From Defluviitaleaceae bacterium (GTDB taxonomy: Bacteria; Bacillota; Clostridia; Lachnospirales; WQUN01): a DNA stretch of 23,724 bases. The position numbers and the translations under genes are program-made. Positions 5,623 to 12,913 of this stretch are shown in pieces; position 1 is the stretch's first letter; each line of letters opens with the position of its first letter. The notes under the pieces are model-generated. The model was given only the letters and a program-made list of their open reading frames with translations, searched no databases and had not been told where the DNA came from. The stretch lies in the NCBI GenBank assembly GCA_009783525.1, contig WRDG01000005.1:1-23724 (forward strand), read 5' to 3'.

Positions 5623-6560
5623 TATTTGCCGAGCTCTTCCGCGGTTTTATAAAGCATAATTATGTTTTCCGCCGGAAAATTCGGAAAACCTTGGTCGGGC
5701 GCGCAAATGTAACCGCCGCCGGGTTTTAATATCTCGATTACGCGCGCGGTTTCGGCGCGGACCTCGACGGGCGTGCCGGTCATGAGCAGGTGGGTGTCCA
5801 CCGCGCCGCACAGCGCCGTCCTGCCCATCGTCCTGCGCTTGATTTCGCGCAGGTCGTTTGCACGGGCCTGCACCGGGTTTAAAACGGTGATCGGCAGCCC
5901 CGCAAATCTGTCCGCGACAGATTCGATGCAGCCGCAACTGTGGAAATTTATGTGGATGCCGGCGTCGATCACGTCTTTAAAAATAAATTCATATTCCGGC
6001 AAAAAGAATTTGTCGAAGTGCGCGGGCGAAAAAAGAAGTGCGCGCTGGGTGCCGAGGTCTTCCGAAAAAGATACCGCGTCCACGCCCATGTCGATGTAGC
6101 GCGCAAACACGTCCCTGGCGAAAACCGCGAGCCTGTGCAGCAACGCGGAGGCCGCGTCCGGCGTTTCGACCAGAGAGATTAAAAAATTTTCAAGCCCCGT
6201 GAGCGCCCATACCCTCTCGAACAAAAAATAAGCGTACCCGCCCTGGATTAATTTTCCTTCGGCGCGTGCGCTTTTCATTTTTATCAATTCGTCTTCGATG
6301 TTTACGAACAGGCCGTCCGTTTCCGGGAAAACATATTCTTCGTGCCGCAATATGTCCGCAATCGGATTGTGCTTCGGAAACGGCACCGTGCCCGGCATGT
6401 CGCACACCCAGCCGATGCCCCACCTGTCCGTCCAATTTGCCATCCGCATTTCATCGTGCAGCCTCACCTGATGAAAAATATCTTCGTTGCCCCGCGGCAT
6501 GTAGTCCGGCTTTCCGAACTTGACCGCCTCCAAATAATTTTCTCTTGCCGTTAACGCCAT
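5619..6560 (-). CDS. Uroporphyrinogen decarboxylase superfamily protein, methyltransferase-like
   Basis: The 313-residue protein belongs to the URO-D superfamily, which contains true uroporphyrinogen decarboxylases and MtaA/CmuA-type corrinoid methyltransferases. INFHSCGC supplies His207 and Cys209, and Cys286 lies about 77 residues later. That His-X-Cys...Cys spacing resembles the zinc site of the methyltransferase branch. The N-terminus lacks the PVW(M/L)MRQAGR-like segment of decarboxylases. Further family features are VSFSEDLGTQ, NPVQARANDL and CGAVDTHLL. No corrinoid protein, activase or heme gene is in the window, so substrate and acceptor are unknown. AAAGGGG precedes the ATG by 7 bases, and a good promoter lies at 6591-6619. 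The gene is convergent with the kinase operon. Confidence 0.85.
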   Translation of the reverse strand: MALTARENYLEAVKFGKPDYMPRGNEDIFHQVRLHDEMRMANWTDRWGIGWVCDMPGTVPFPKHNPIADILRHEEYVFPETDGLFVNIEDELIKMKSARAEGKLIQGGYAYFLFERVWALTGLENFLISLVETPDAASALLHRLAVFARDVFARYIDMGVDAVSFSEDLGTQRALLFSPAHFDKFFLPEYEFIFKDVIDAGIHINFHSCGCIESVADRFAGLPITVLNPVQARANDLREIKRRTMGRTALCGAVDTHLLMTGTPVEVRAETARVIEILKPGGGYICAPDQGFPNFPAENIIMLYKTAEELGKY

Positions 6561-6740
6561 TGCGATCCCCTTTGGAAAAAATATAAATAAATTTTATCTC
6601 ATTGCATTGATTTTGTTAAGGGCGTGCGTTTTTAAATCCGCGTTTTAAAAAAATTAAGCCTGCCGCGGCGCGGCGGATATAAATTTTGCTCTTGCCGTAA
6701 TAAAATAAGGAGAGAAAAATTTTTTAAGCGGAGGTAATAA
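6561..6740. other. Divergent intergenic region
   Basis: These 180 bp separate the UroD-like gene from the methyltransferase gene. The left part holds the minus-strand promoter and ribosome site. The right part holds a strong plus-strand ribosome site, GCGGAGG (6728-6734), 6 bases before the methyltransferase ATG. TAAAAT at 6701-6706 is a possible plus-strand -10 but has no good -35. A short G+C-rich inverted repeat (GCCGC-GGC-GCGGC, 6662-6674) has no T run and is not read as a terminator. Confidence 0.6.
6591..6619 (-). promoter_or_regulatory. Sigma-A-type promoter of the UroD-like gene
   Basis: On the minus strand TTAACA (6614-6619) and TAAAAT (6591-6596) are separated by exactly 17 bp, each matching consensus at five of six positions. 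The predicted transcript starts near 6584, giving a leader of about 24 nt that contains the AAAGGGG ribosome site. Confidence 0.65.
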
Positions 6741-7598
6741 ATGCACGGACGTTCATGGGACAGATACGAATCATTTTTGTCGCGCTTTTCTTTTTTTACG
6801 GCGTTCCGCGAGGGGAAGACAGGCAGGGACGAGTTTGCGGCCGAAATGACAAGCAATAAAGAAAAAATAATCGGCGCGGAGGTGAACGAGTACAACTTTT
6901 ACCGGCTGCTGCGCGGCGTGTCGGGCAACCGCGAGGCCGAGGGCATGATCGAGGCGTTCGCCGCGGACGGGGGCTTTGCGGAAGAAAAAAGCCGTATCAA
7001 TTTTTGCGGTATGTACGGCGGCTGCGAAGCGTTCGCGGCAAAAATAAAGCCCGTTTATGAGAGCGGCGGTTTTATCACGGAAATTTTCCCCGAAGACGAG
7101 CTTTGCATGTATGCGGCGTCGCAAATAATAAACCCGGCGAGCGTATTCGTCGCCGGGAGTTATTTTGGCTATTGGGCGGTTTGGGCAATGCCCGCGGTTT
7201 TGCGCAACGGCGGACAATGCATTTTGTCCGACGTCAACCCCGACGTGACAGCCGTCGCAAAAAAAAATATGGAGAGTCTCGGCTTCGGCTCGTGTGCGCG
7301 CTGCATAGCGGCCGACGCGGAAGAGATGCTGCTGTCCTGCGGCGAGCCGATCGACCTGCTCGCGCTCGACGCGGCGGGCAGCCACGCGGATCCGCGCACC
7401 ACCCACAGGGGCAAGGCGCTGTACGGGCCGCTGCTTGCCGCCGCGAGGCACAGGCTGCGCAAAGGCTCGCATGTCATAGTACACAACGCGGAACGCGGCA
7501 GCGGCGACATGTCTTCGTTTTTTGAGCTTATCGACGAAATCGCTTCGGTCAAGACGGAGCTCGTAAGCTACAACTGTTTGGGGCTGTATAAAATTTAA
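6741..7598 (+). CDS. SAM-dependent methyltransferase with an N-terminal extension
   Basis: The protein has 285 residues. Residues about 115-285 form a class I Rossmann methyltransferase: motif I VFVAGSYFGYW (135-145) where SAM would bind, the acidic residue after strand 2 in ILSDVNPD (Asp164), AADAEEML as the post-strand-3 acidic motif, and LLALDAAGSHADP for strand 4. This layout is like caffeoyl-CoA/catechol-type O-methyltransferases, although motif I lacks the usual second and third glycines. The first 115 residues have no recognised domain; they include two Cys in NFCGMYGGC and may be a substrate-recognition part. The substrate is unknown. The start is well supported by GCGGAGG. The gene is single, between a divergent and a convergent neighbour. 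Confidence 0.78.
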   Translation: MHGRSWDRYESFLSRFSFFTAFREGKTGRDEFAAEMTSNKEKIIGAEVNEYNFYRLLRGVSGNREAEGMIEAFAADGGFAEEKSRINFCGMYGGCEAFAAKIKPVYESGGFITEIFPEDELCMYAASQIINPASVFVAGSYFGYWAVWAMPAVLRNGGQCILSDVNPDVTAVAKKNMESLGFGSCARCIAADAEEMLLSCGEPIDLLALDAAGSHADPRTTHRGKALYGPLLAAARHRLRKGSHVIVHNAERGSGDMSSFFELIDEIASVKTELVSYNCLGLYKI

Positions 7599-7610
7599 AA
7601 TAAAGTCAAA

Positions 7611-7640
7611 CGCATTTTATTTAATGATTTAAAAAATGCG
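7611..7640. terminator. Possible bidirectional terminator hairpin between convergent genes
   Basis: CGCATTTT (7611-7618) can pair with AAAATGCG (7633-7640), with partial extra pairing inside. It lies between the methyltransferase stop (7598) and the surface-protein stop (7646). A T run is weak on the plus side (ATTTAAATTTTT) and interrupted on the minus side, so the call rests mainly on position and symmetry. Confidence 0.45.
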
Positions 7641-7645
7641 GCGAT

Positions 7646-10600
7646 TTAAATTTTTCCGTGTTTTTTATTTGCGAAAATTACGATCCATCCGGCAATGACC
7701 AAAAGCATTGCCGTTATACCGAAGATGAACGCAGAAGCGGGAGCCGCGATGCTGTTCGTTTTCGGTATTTCTTTTTCAATTTCCGGTTCGGGCGGGCCGC
7801 CGGCCGGAGGGAATTCGACAAAGGCCCATTTGTCTCCGTCCTTTTGCCACTTGCCGAGAGGTATGTCGCTGTCGCCGTCGAACTCGATGTAGCCGCCGTC
7901 GTCGGTCGGCACGAGTTTGTTGCCGGGCCGGTGAGGAATAGGCATGTCGGGAGGCGCTGTGTCGTTTTCATCTTCGCCTCCGTTTTCATTTTCGCCGTCC
8001 GTTTCTGCGGGCGGCAGCCCGTCCTGTTCGCCGGGGGGATCAGAGCCGCCGTCCTGCTGCGGCATGTCGGGCTCGTCCGGCTCATTTTCTTTTTCTTCTT
8101 CGCCGTCGTTGTTATCGCCGCCGTTGTTATCGCCGTTTGGCGCGGGCGTGGGCGTGACCGTGGGGCTCGATGGCCTCGGCGTGACGGACGGACGGTTCGT
8201 TTCCAATGCGTAGGTATTTATAAAAACGACCGAAGCGTTTTCGCCGTAGCCCAGCGATAAAGTGAAGCTGTCCCCCGCTTTTCCGTTTGCCTGCACGGAC
8301 GGGCCGCCGTATCCCGCGACTACTCCCGCGTCGGTTTCGGTGACGGTGTAGTTTCCGGGCGGCAGGTCGTTGAACAGATACGAACCGTTTTCGAACATGC
8401 TGTACGAGATGAGCTGCGAATAGCCGCCGGGCCCCGCGAGGCCGAATATAAATGTCTCGGGCTGTTCGGGCGCGGCGGAAAGCCCCGCGATTTCTTTTTT
8501 TAACGTGAGGCCGGCGCGGCGGCTGTACGTATTGGTGATAACCACGTCAATCTCGTCGCCTTCGCCGAGCCAAAAGCCCGCCGTGTTCGGTCCGATCTTG
8601 TCTGCGCCGTTTGCGGTCATCACATAGTCGTGGACATATTCGTGCGGGTCGCCTCTTTTGACCGCGTCCTCCGCGCCGTATTCCGTCACGGTATAATAGC
8701 CGGCCGGCAGCAGCGCGCCGGGGTATTCGAGAACGAACGCGCCGTGATTTTTTATGTAGTGGCAGTGCGTCGCGGCGTAAAAAATTCGCTCGGACATGGA
8801 GGCGTCAACCCAGCCTTCGATTTCGAACGTCACGTCGTGAAGGTCGTCCGGGCCGATGCTTCCCGCGAAAATTTTGCCGAGCGTAATTTTCGGCGGGTTA
8901 AGCGGGATATATGTGTTGCTTAAATTTATCGAAACGGTGCTTTTGTTGGGGATGCCGGTCAATGTCATCGCATAATCGGCGCCGTCCGTTGCGGCGTTAA
9001 AAATGCCGGGCGCGTCCGAATCCGCAAACGGCTTCCATTCGTATCCGGCAACAATTGAAGAGTGATTTTTTTCTACGAATTTAAAGTTTTCTATGTCTGT
9101 TCCGGCGGCATTGATCACCACCCTGCCGTTCGTAAAATGGTCGGGGTAGTAGACGCTTGTGACATATTGCATTCCGCTTCCAAGATCGGCATGGATCTCC
9201 AGCTCGATTGCCGAGGGCGAGGTCGTAAAAACCTTCGAGGGGTCGAGGCCGAAAAAAGATTTTTCGATCGAGATCAAGCGTTGGAAGGCGTCGCGTTCAA
9301 TGTTTGATATTTGCGCGGCTTCCCATTTATTTTGCCGAATGTCGAAACGCGGCTGATAATAATTTATCACGAAATGTTCGGCGTCGCCGTACGGCGCAAA
9401 AACTCCCGCGGCAAGCTTGCCCTCCGCTACGGTGCAGTGCATAAAAACCGCCGCGCCGTTTGCGTCGGGCGTCAGTTCGTACAGCGGGACCGGCCGCCAT
9501 GTGTGGCGCGTTTCCGTGTTGCCGTTACCGGGCAGCGTAATGCCGGCCGCCGGATTAATTTCAACGGGCGCGCCCATAGGCGCGCCGTTGCCGTAAAGCT
9601 GAACAAGCTCCGTTTGAATAAGGGCGCCGAGTTTGCTGTCCCACTCTTTTATTAGCGAAACTTCCGTAAACGGCACGGTGATGCGGCCGTTGTTCATAAG
9701 GTAATGCAATTGGATCATTTCGTCCGCCGAGTTGTAAAACGATTCGTATAAAAACGAATACATTTCCGTATGGGTGGGGTTGTCCGTTTTAACCGCGTAG
9801 ATTTTTGCTTCCCATTTGTTTTCGCCTACGGCAATGTAGGGCACGCCGCCTTTATTTGAAATGTTGGTGACTCTTTCCATGACCGGCAGGTAAACCGTCG
9901 TCAAAAAGCCCGGCGCGGATATGTCGAACACCTCGGCTTTTGTGTAGTACGGCGTGCCCGCGGAATAAAACGCGGCCGGCGTGCCTTTTGTGTCGGTATA
10001 GAGCGTTACGCGGCCGTTAGCGTCCGCGTCGTCTTCGGTGTAAAAATAATACGGATTGCTCGGGCTCGGTTTGAAAAACGCCATCGAATAATTTTTTGGA
10101 TTATCAAATTGGTTTGTATAAAAATAAACCGCGTCCCTGCCCGGCGTTTTGTAATAAGACAAGTAGCCGCCGTCAACGTCGGACAGCTGCAGGCCGCCGC
10201 GGAGCGCGACGGAATATATGAAGCGCACCGGGACTGCGTCCGCTATGCGCACGCTCGTGATCTGACCTGCGCTGTCGAATGCCGGCTCGACCGTACGCAT
10301 GGGGATGAGGCTCGCGGGTATGTACCACCGCGCAACCTGGTCGCCCGCTTTAAGATCGCGGACGAGTTCTTCGCTTTCAGAATAATGGCATTTAAATAAT
10401 CCGTCCTCGAGCGCGGTTATCACATAGAACACTATGCCCATCAGGTCGGTGGGCGCGCCGGTCACGGGGTTTACCGCGTCGCCGCGCATCACGTACATTT
10501 CGACCTTGCATTTTGCGGCGGCGGGTTTGACCGCGGGCGCGCCGCCGGCGTCAAAATAACTGCCTACATATTTGCGTTCGGTGTCGGCGTAAAAAGTTAT

Positions 10601-12316
10601 TTTATTACTGAAATCGCTGTCGTCGTTGTAATAGAAGCCGCCGTTCGTTTTGCCTGCGGCCGCGTTTGCGTCAAGCAGCGCTTTCGCTTCCGCGTCAGAC
10701 ACGGGATACAGCTCCCCTATGCGCTGGTGCTCGCAGAACACTTCGGCAAATCCGTCCCGCGCCGCCCCGTCGCCGCCTGTTATGTCGCGCGCGAAAACGT
10801 GGCCGTCGTAGCGTTTGTTTTCGTGCCAAAGGCCTTTTATGTCGCGGACGGCCATGTACTCGCCGATCACGTCAGAAAAAATTAAAAAGCCGTCGAAATC
10901 CGGCGAGCCGTCGGGGTCGATCCTCGTGCTGTAGCTGCCGCGGTTGACGATCTTTTGCGAGATGTCGCCGAAAGCGTCGGCGAGCCCCGCAGCACTGCCT
11001 GCGGAATAATATTCGTCGGGGAAGTCGCAGGTCGCCACCAAGCCGCCGCTGTTAACAACCGTGCGAAGCGACCGCACGCTGGACGCGCCCTTGTCGAGCG
11101 CGGGGAATGTCACGGGGCCGCCCGCTTCAAAATCGTCGAGCAGGTTCTTCATTACATAGATCACGCCGGAGAACGACTGGCGCACGAGCTCCGCGTTAAA
11201 AGCCCTGCCCGCGACGGGCGGGTTCGGCGCGCCGTACGGGTTCATGGTTGCGGGCGCGTGCGTGGAGTCTACGTCAAGCCCGACCGAATAAAAACCTACG
11301 GACTTTTTCATTTCGTCCGCGCCGTAATAATGGTTGTGAACCATTTGCTTCATGTACGAAGCGGTAAGCACGGTTAAAAAATCTATGCCCATGTCCGTGT
11401 TGTTCGCGTTGCCGCAGTCGAAGCCTGTGTCCGTGTCGCTTGACGAGTTTAAAAAACGGTAGTCCGTCCAGCCCATGCTCGGGCCGCCGTCGGTCATCAG
11501 CACGATGTTCGGCTTGCGTGTCACATTAACGTTTTGCCCGCCGATGAAAAGGCTCGCTTGCCTGTCCGCGTTGTCGAGCAAAATTTTCGCGCCGGCGTAA
11601 ATGCCGCGCTGCGTCGGCGTGCCGCCCTCGACGGTCACTGTGCGGTTTGCGGCGTCAAACAGCGAGGCGTCGGTTATTTTGTCCGTCACGGTTATTTTTG
11701 TTTTGCCTACCATCGAAAAATAAATTCCGTCGCTTACGGAATAATGGTCTAATTTTAATATGGGGCAAACGCGCGACGTGCCGGATTTGCCGCCGTACGC
11801 GACCACCGCCACTCTGTTGTAGGGGTTCGCCTGCATAAGCGCGGCGATTGCGTCGTTAAGGACGCGGACGAGCGCTTCGATGCGCGACTCGCCTGTGTCG
11901 AGCTTGTTGATGTACATGCTCGCGGACACGTCCAAAATAAAAACCGTGTCCGTGGGCTCGACTATTGAATCGATCGTAAACGATTGGCTCATTGCAGAAA
12001 GCGTGACCAAAAATTCGTCCGCCGCCGCGTAAACGCTGTCCGCGGGTTTGCCGGCGATGTCGTAGATTAGCGCCCGACCGGTCGTCACGGTTTTGTCCGT
12101 CCACATTCTTCCGTTTTCGAGCGTCGACGGCGGCAGGACTATAATTCCCGTCTCCGGATCCGCGGCCATGCCGAAAATTTCGCAAAACGGTTCGCCGACC
12201 GAAACGGCGCGCGCCGTAAAGCCGTTTGAAACGGCCGTTTGAAAAAGCATCGCAAGCGCGATTAAAACAGCCGCCGCCCTTTGCGCGGGCTTTTTATTTT
12301 TTGTCGCGTCTTTCAT
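7646..12316 (-). CDS. Giant VWA/CnaB cell-surface adhesin with a sortase-type C-terminus
   Basis: The start at 12314-12316 (1556 residues) is preferred over an ATG three codons upstream because AAAGGATGGTG stands in front of it and covers that earlier codon. A basic, hydrophobic signal peptide spans about residues 6-38. A von Willebrand A domain (about 118-460) has a MIDAS motif DVSAS (129-133), a GGTPTQRG threonine site and LMTDGGPS. A long beta-rich region follows to about 1010. Three CnaB/SpaA-like domains (about 1014-1137, 1143-1265, 1270-1372) each show the Lys, Glu and NTY-type Asn used for internal isopeptide bonds. Next come a TPTP and acidic Asp/Glu/Asn linker, a KWQKDGDKWAFVE motif, IPKTN as a sorting signal, a membrane helix and a basic tail. 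The layout resembles tip adhesins of sortase-built pili. No sortase or pilin gene adjoins it. It follows the HD gene by 26 bp on the same strand. Confidence 0.93.
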   Translation of the reverse strand: MKDATKNKKPAQRAAAVLIALAMLFQTAVSNGFTARAVSVGEPFCEIFGMAADPETGIIVLPPSTLENGRMWTDKTVTTGRALIYDIAGKPADSVYAAADEFLVTLSAMSQSFTIDSIVEPTDTVFILDVSASMYINKLDTGESRIEALVRVLNDAIAALMQANPYNRVAVVAYGGKSGTSRVCPILKLDHYSVSDGIYFSMVGKTKITVTDKITDASLFDAANRTVTVEGGTPTQRGIYAGAKILLDNADRQASLFIGGQNVNVTRKPNIVLMTDGGPSMGWTDYRFLNSSSDTDTGFDCGNANNTDMGIDFLTVLTASYMKQMVHNHYYGADEMKKSVGFYSVGLDVDSTHAPATMNPYGAPNPPVAGRAFNAELVRQSFSGVIYVMKNLLDDFEAGGPVTFPALDKGASSVRSLRTVVNSGGLVATCDFPDEYYSAGSAAGLADAFGDISQKIVNRGSYSTRIDPDGSPDFDGFLIFSDVIGEYMAVRDIKGLWHENKRYDGHVFARDITGGDGAARDGFAEVFCEHQRIGELYPVSDAEAKALLDANAAAGKTNGGFYYNDDSDFSNKITFYADTERKYVGSYFDAGGAPAVKPAAAKCKVEMYVMRGDAVNPVTGAPTDLMGIVFYVITALEDGLFKCHYSESEELVRDLKAGDQVARWYIPASLIPMRTVEPAFDSAGQITSVRIADAVPVRFIYSVALRGGLQLSDVDGGYLSYYKTPGRDAVYFYTNQFDNPKNYSMAFFKPSPSNPYYFYTEDDADANGRVTLYTDTKGTPAAFYSAGTPYYTKAEVFDISAPGFLTTVYLPVMERVTNISNKGGVPYIAVGENKWEAKIYAVKTDNPTHTEMYSFLYESFYNSADEMIQLHYLMNNGRITVPFTEVSLIKEWDSKLGALIQTELVQLYGNGAPMGAPVEINPAAGITLPGNGNTETRHTWRPVPLYELTPDANGAAVFMHCTVAEGKLAAGVFAPYGDAEHFVINYYQPRFDIRQNKWEAAQISNIERDAFQRLISIEKSFFGLDPSKVFTTSPSAIELEIHADLGSGMQYVTSVYYPDHFTNGRVVINAAGTDIENFKFVEKNHSSIVAGYEWKPFADSDAPGIFNAATDGADYAMTLTGIPNKSTVSINLSNTYIPLNPPKITLGKIFAGSIGPDDLHDVTFEIEGWVDASMSERIFYAATHCHYIKNHGAFVLEYPGALLPAGYYTVTEYGAEDAVKRGDPHEYVHDYVMTANGADKIGPNTAGFWLGEGDEIDVVITNTYSRRAGLTLKKEIAGLSAAPEQPETFIFGLAGPGGYSQLISYSMFENGSYLFNDLPPGNYTVTETDAGVVAGYGGPSVQANGKAGDSFTLSLGYGENASVVFINTYALETNRPSVTPRPSSPTVTPTPAPNGDNNGGDNNDGEEEKENEPDEPDMPQQDGGSDPPGEQDGLPPAETDGENENGGEDENDTAPPDMPIPHRPGNKLVPTDDGGYIEFDGDSDIPLGKWQKDGDKWAFVEFPPAGGPPEPEIEKEIPKTNSIAAPASAFIFGITAMLLVIAGWIVIFANKKHGKI
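7754..7768 (-). other. Sortase sorting signal IPKTN in the surface protein
   Basis: These codons encode IPKTN, followed by a hydrophobic stretch of about 25 residues and the tail NKKHGKI, the normal order of a cell-wall sorting signal. The usual final Gly is replaced by Asn. Confidence 0.7.
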
Positions 12317-12319
12317 TTG

Positions 12320-12330
12320 CACCATCCTTT
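12320..12330 (-). promoter_or_regulatory. Ribosome binding site that decides the adhesin start
   Basis: On the minus strand AAAGGATGGTG ends 3 bases before the ATG at 12316; its AAAGGATGG core is 6 bases away. The upstream ATG at 12325 lies inside this element and has only AAAGG directly against it, so the downstream ATG is the better start. Confidence 0.65.
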
Positions 12331-12342
12331 TACGTTCAATGT

Positions 12343-12897
12343 TTATTCACATTCCCTCATTGCCGTTATCGTTTCGCCAACGAGTTTTTCGATCGGCCAG
12401 CCGAGCATCTCCGCGCCCGCCAGTATCGTTTCGCGCGAGCAGCCCGCGGCGAAACGCTTGTCTTTAAATTTTTTCATTACGCTCGGGACCTCGATGTCCG
12501 AAACGCTTTTGCTCGGGCGCATCAGCGCCGCCGCCCATATCAGTCCGGTGAGCTCGTCCGCCGCGTATAAAATTTTTTCCATAAAATTTTGCGGTTCGTG
12601 CGGCGTCGCGGTCGGGCCGTAGCCGTGGCTCATTGCGGAACGGACGAACATGTCGCCCGCGCCGGCCTCGCGCAGAAGCTCTTCGCCCTTCACGCAGTGT
12701 TCGTCCGGATACATTTCAAAATCTATGTCGTGCAGATAGCCGACTGCGCGCCAGTAGCCTTCGTTCTCCGGGTCGTGCGCGCGCGCAAACCAGCCCATCA
12801 CGCCCGAAACCGTTTCCGCGTGGCGGATGTGAAAATCTTCCTTGTTGTAAAGCGCAAGCAGTTCGCGCGCCTCGTTGCCGTTAGGATGCCTGTCCAT
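12343..12897 (-). CDS. HD-domain phosphohydrolase
   Basis: The 184-residue protein is a small HD-superfamily metal-dependent phosphohydrolase. Visible ligands are His26 in FHIRHAETV, the His56-Asp57 doublet in GYLHDIDFE, and His91 in SHGYG, with ADE in the later helix (ILYAADELTGL) as the likely distal Asp. Proteins of this size and pattern are commonly annotated as HD or HDIG hydrolases acting on nucleotides or phosphate esters; the substrate is not predictable here. CGGAGG lies 9 bases before the ATG. The gene is 16 bp downstream of mfd and 26 bp upstream of the adhesin, in the same orientation. Confidence 0.88.
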   Translation of the reverse strand: MDRHPNGNEARELLALYNKEDFHIRHAETVSGVMGWFARAHDPENEGYWRAVGYLHDIDFEMYPDEHCVKGEELLREAGAGDMFVRSAMSHGYGPTATPHEPQNFMEKILYAADELTGLIWAAALMRPSKSVSDIEVPSVMKKFKDKRFAAGCSRETILAGAEMLGWPIEKLVGETITAMRECE

Positions 12898-12913
12898 AAT
12901 ATTTGCCTCCGGT

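Noticed and set aside
6662..6674. G+C-rich inverted repeat as a terminator
   Set aside because: The stem is only five pairs, has no T run on either side, and lies between divergent genes where no terminator is needed.
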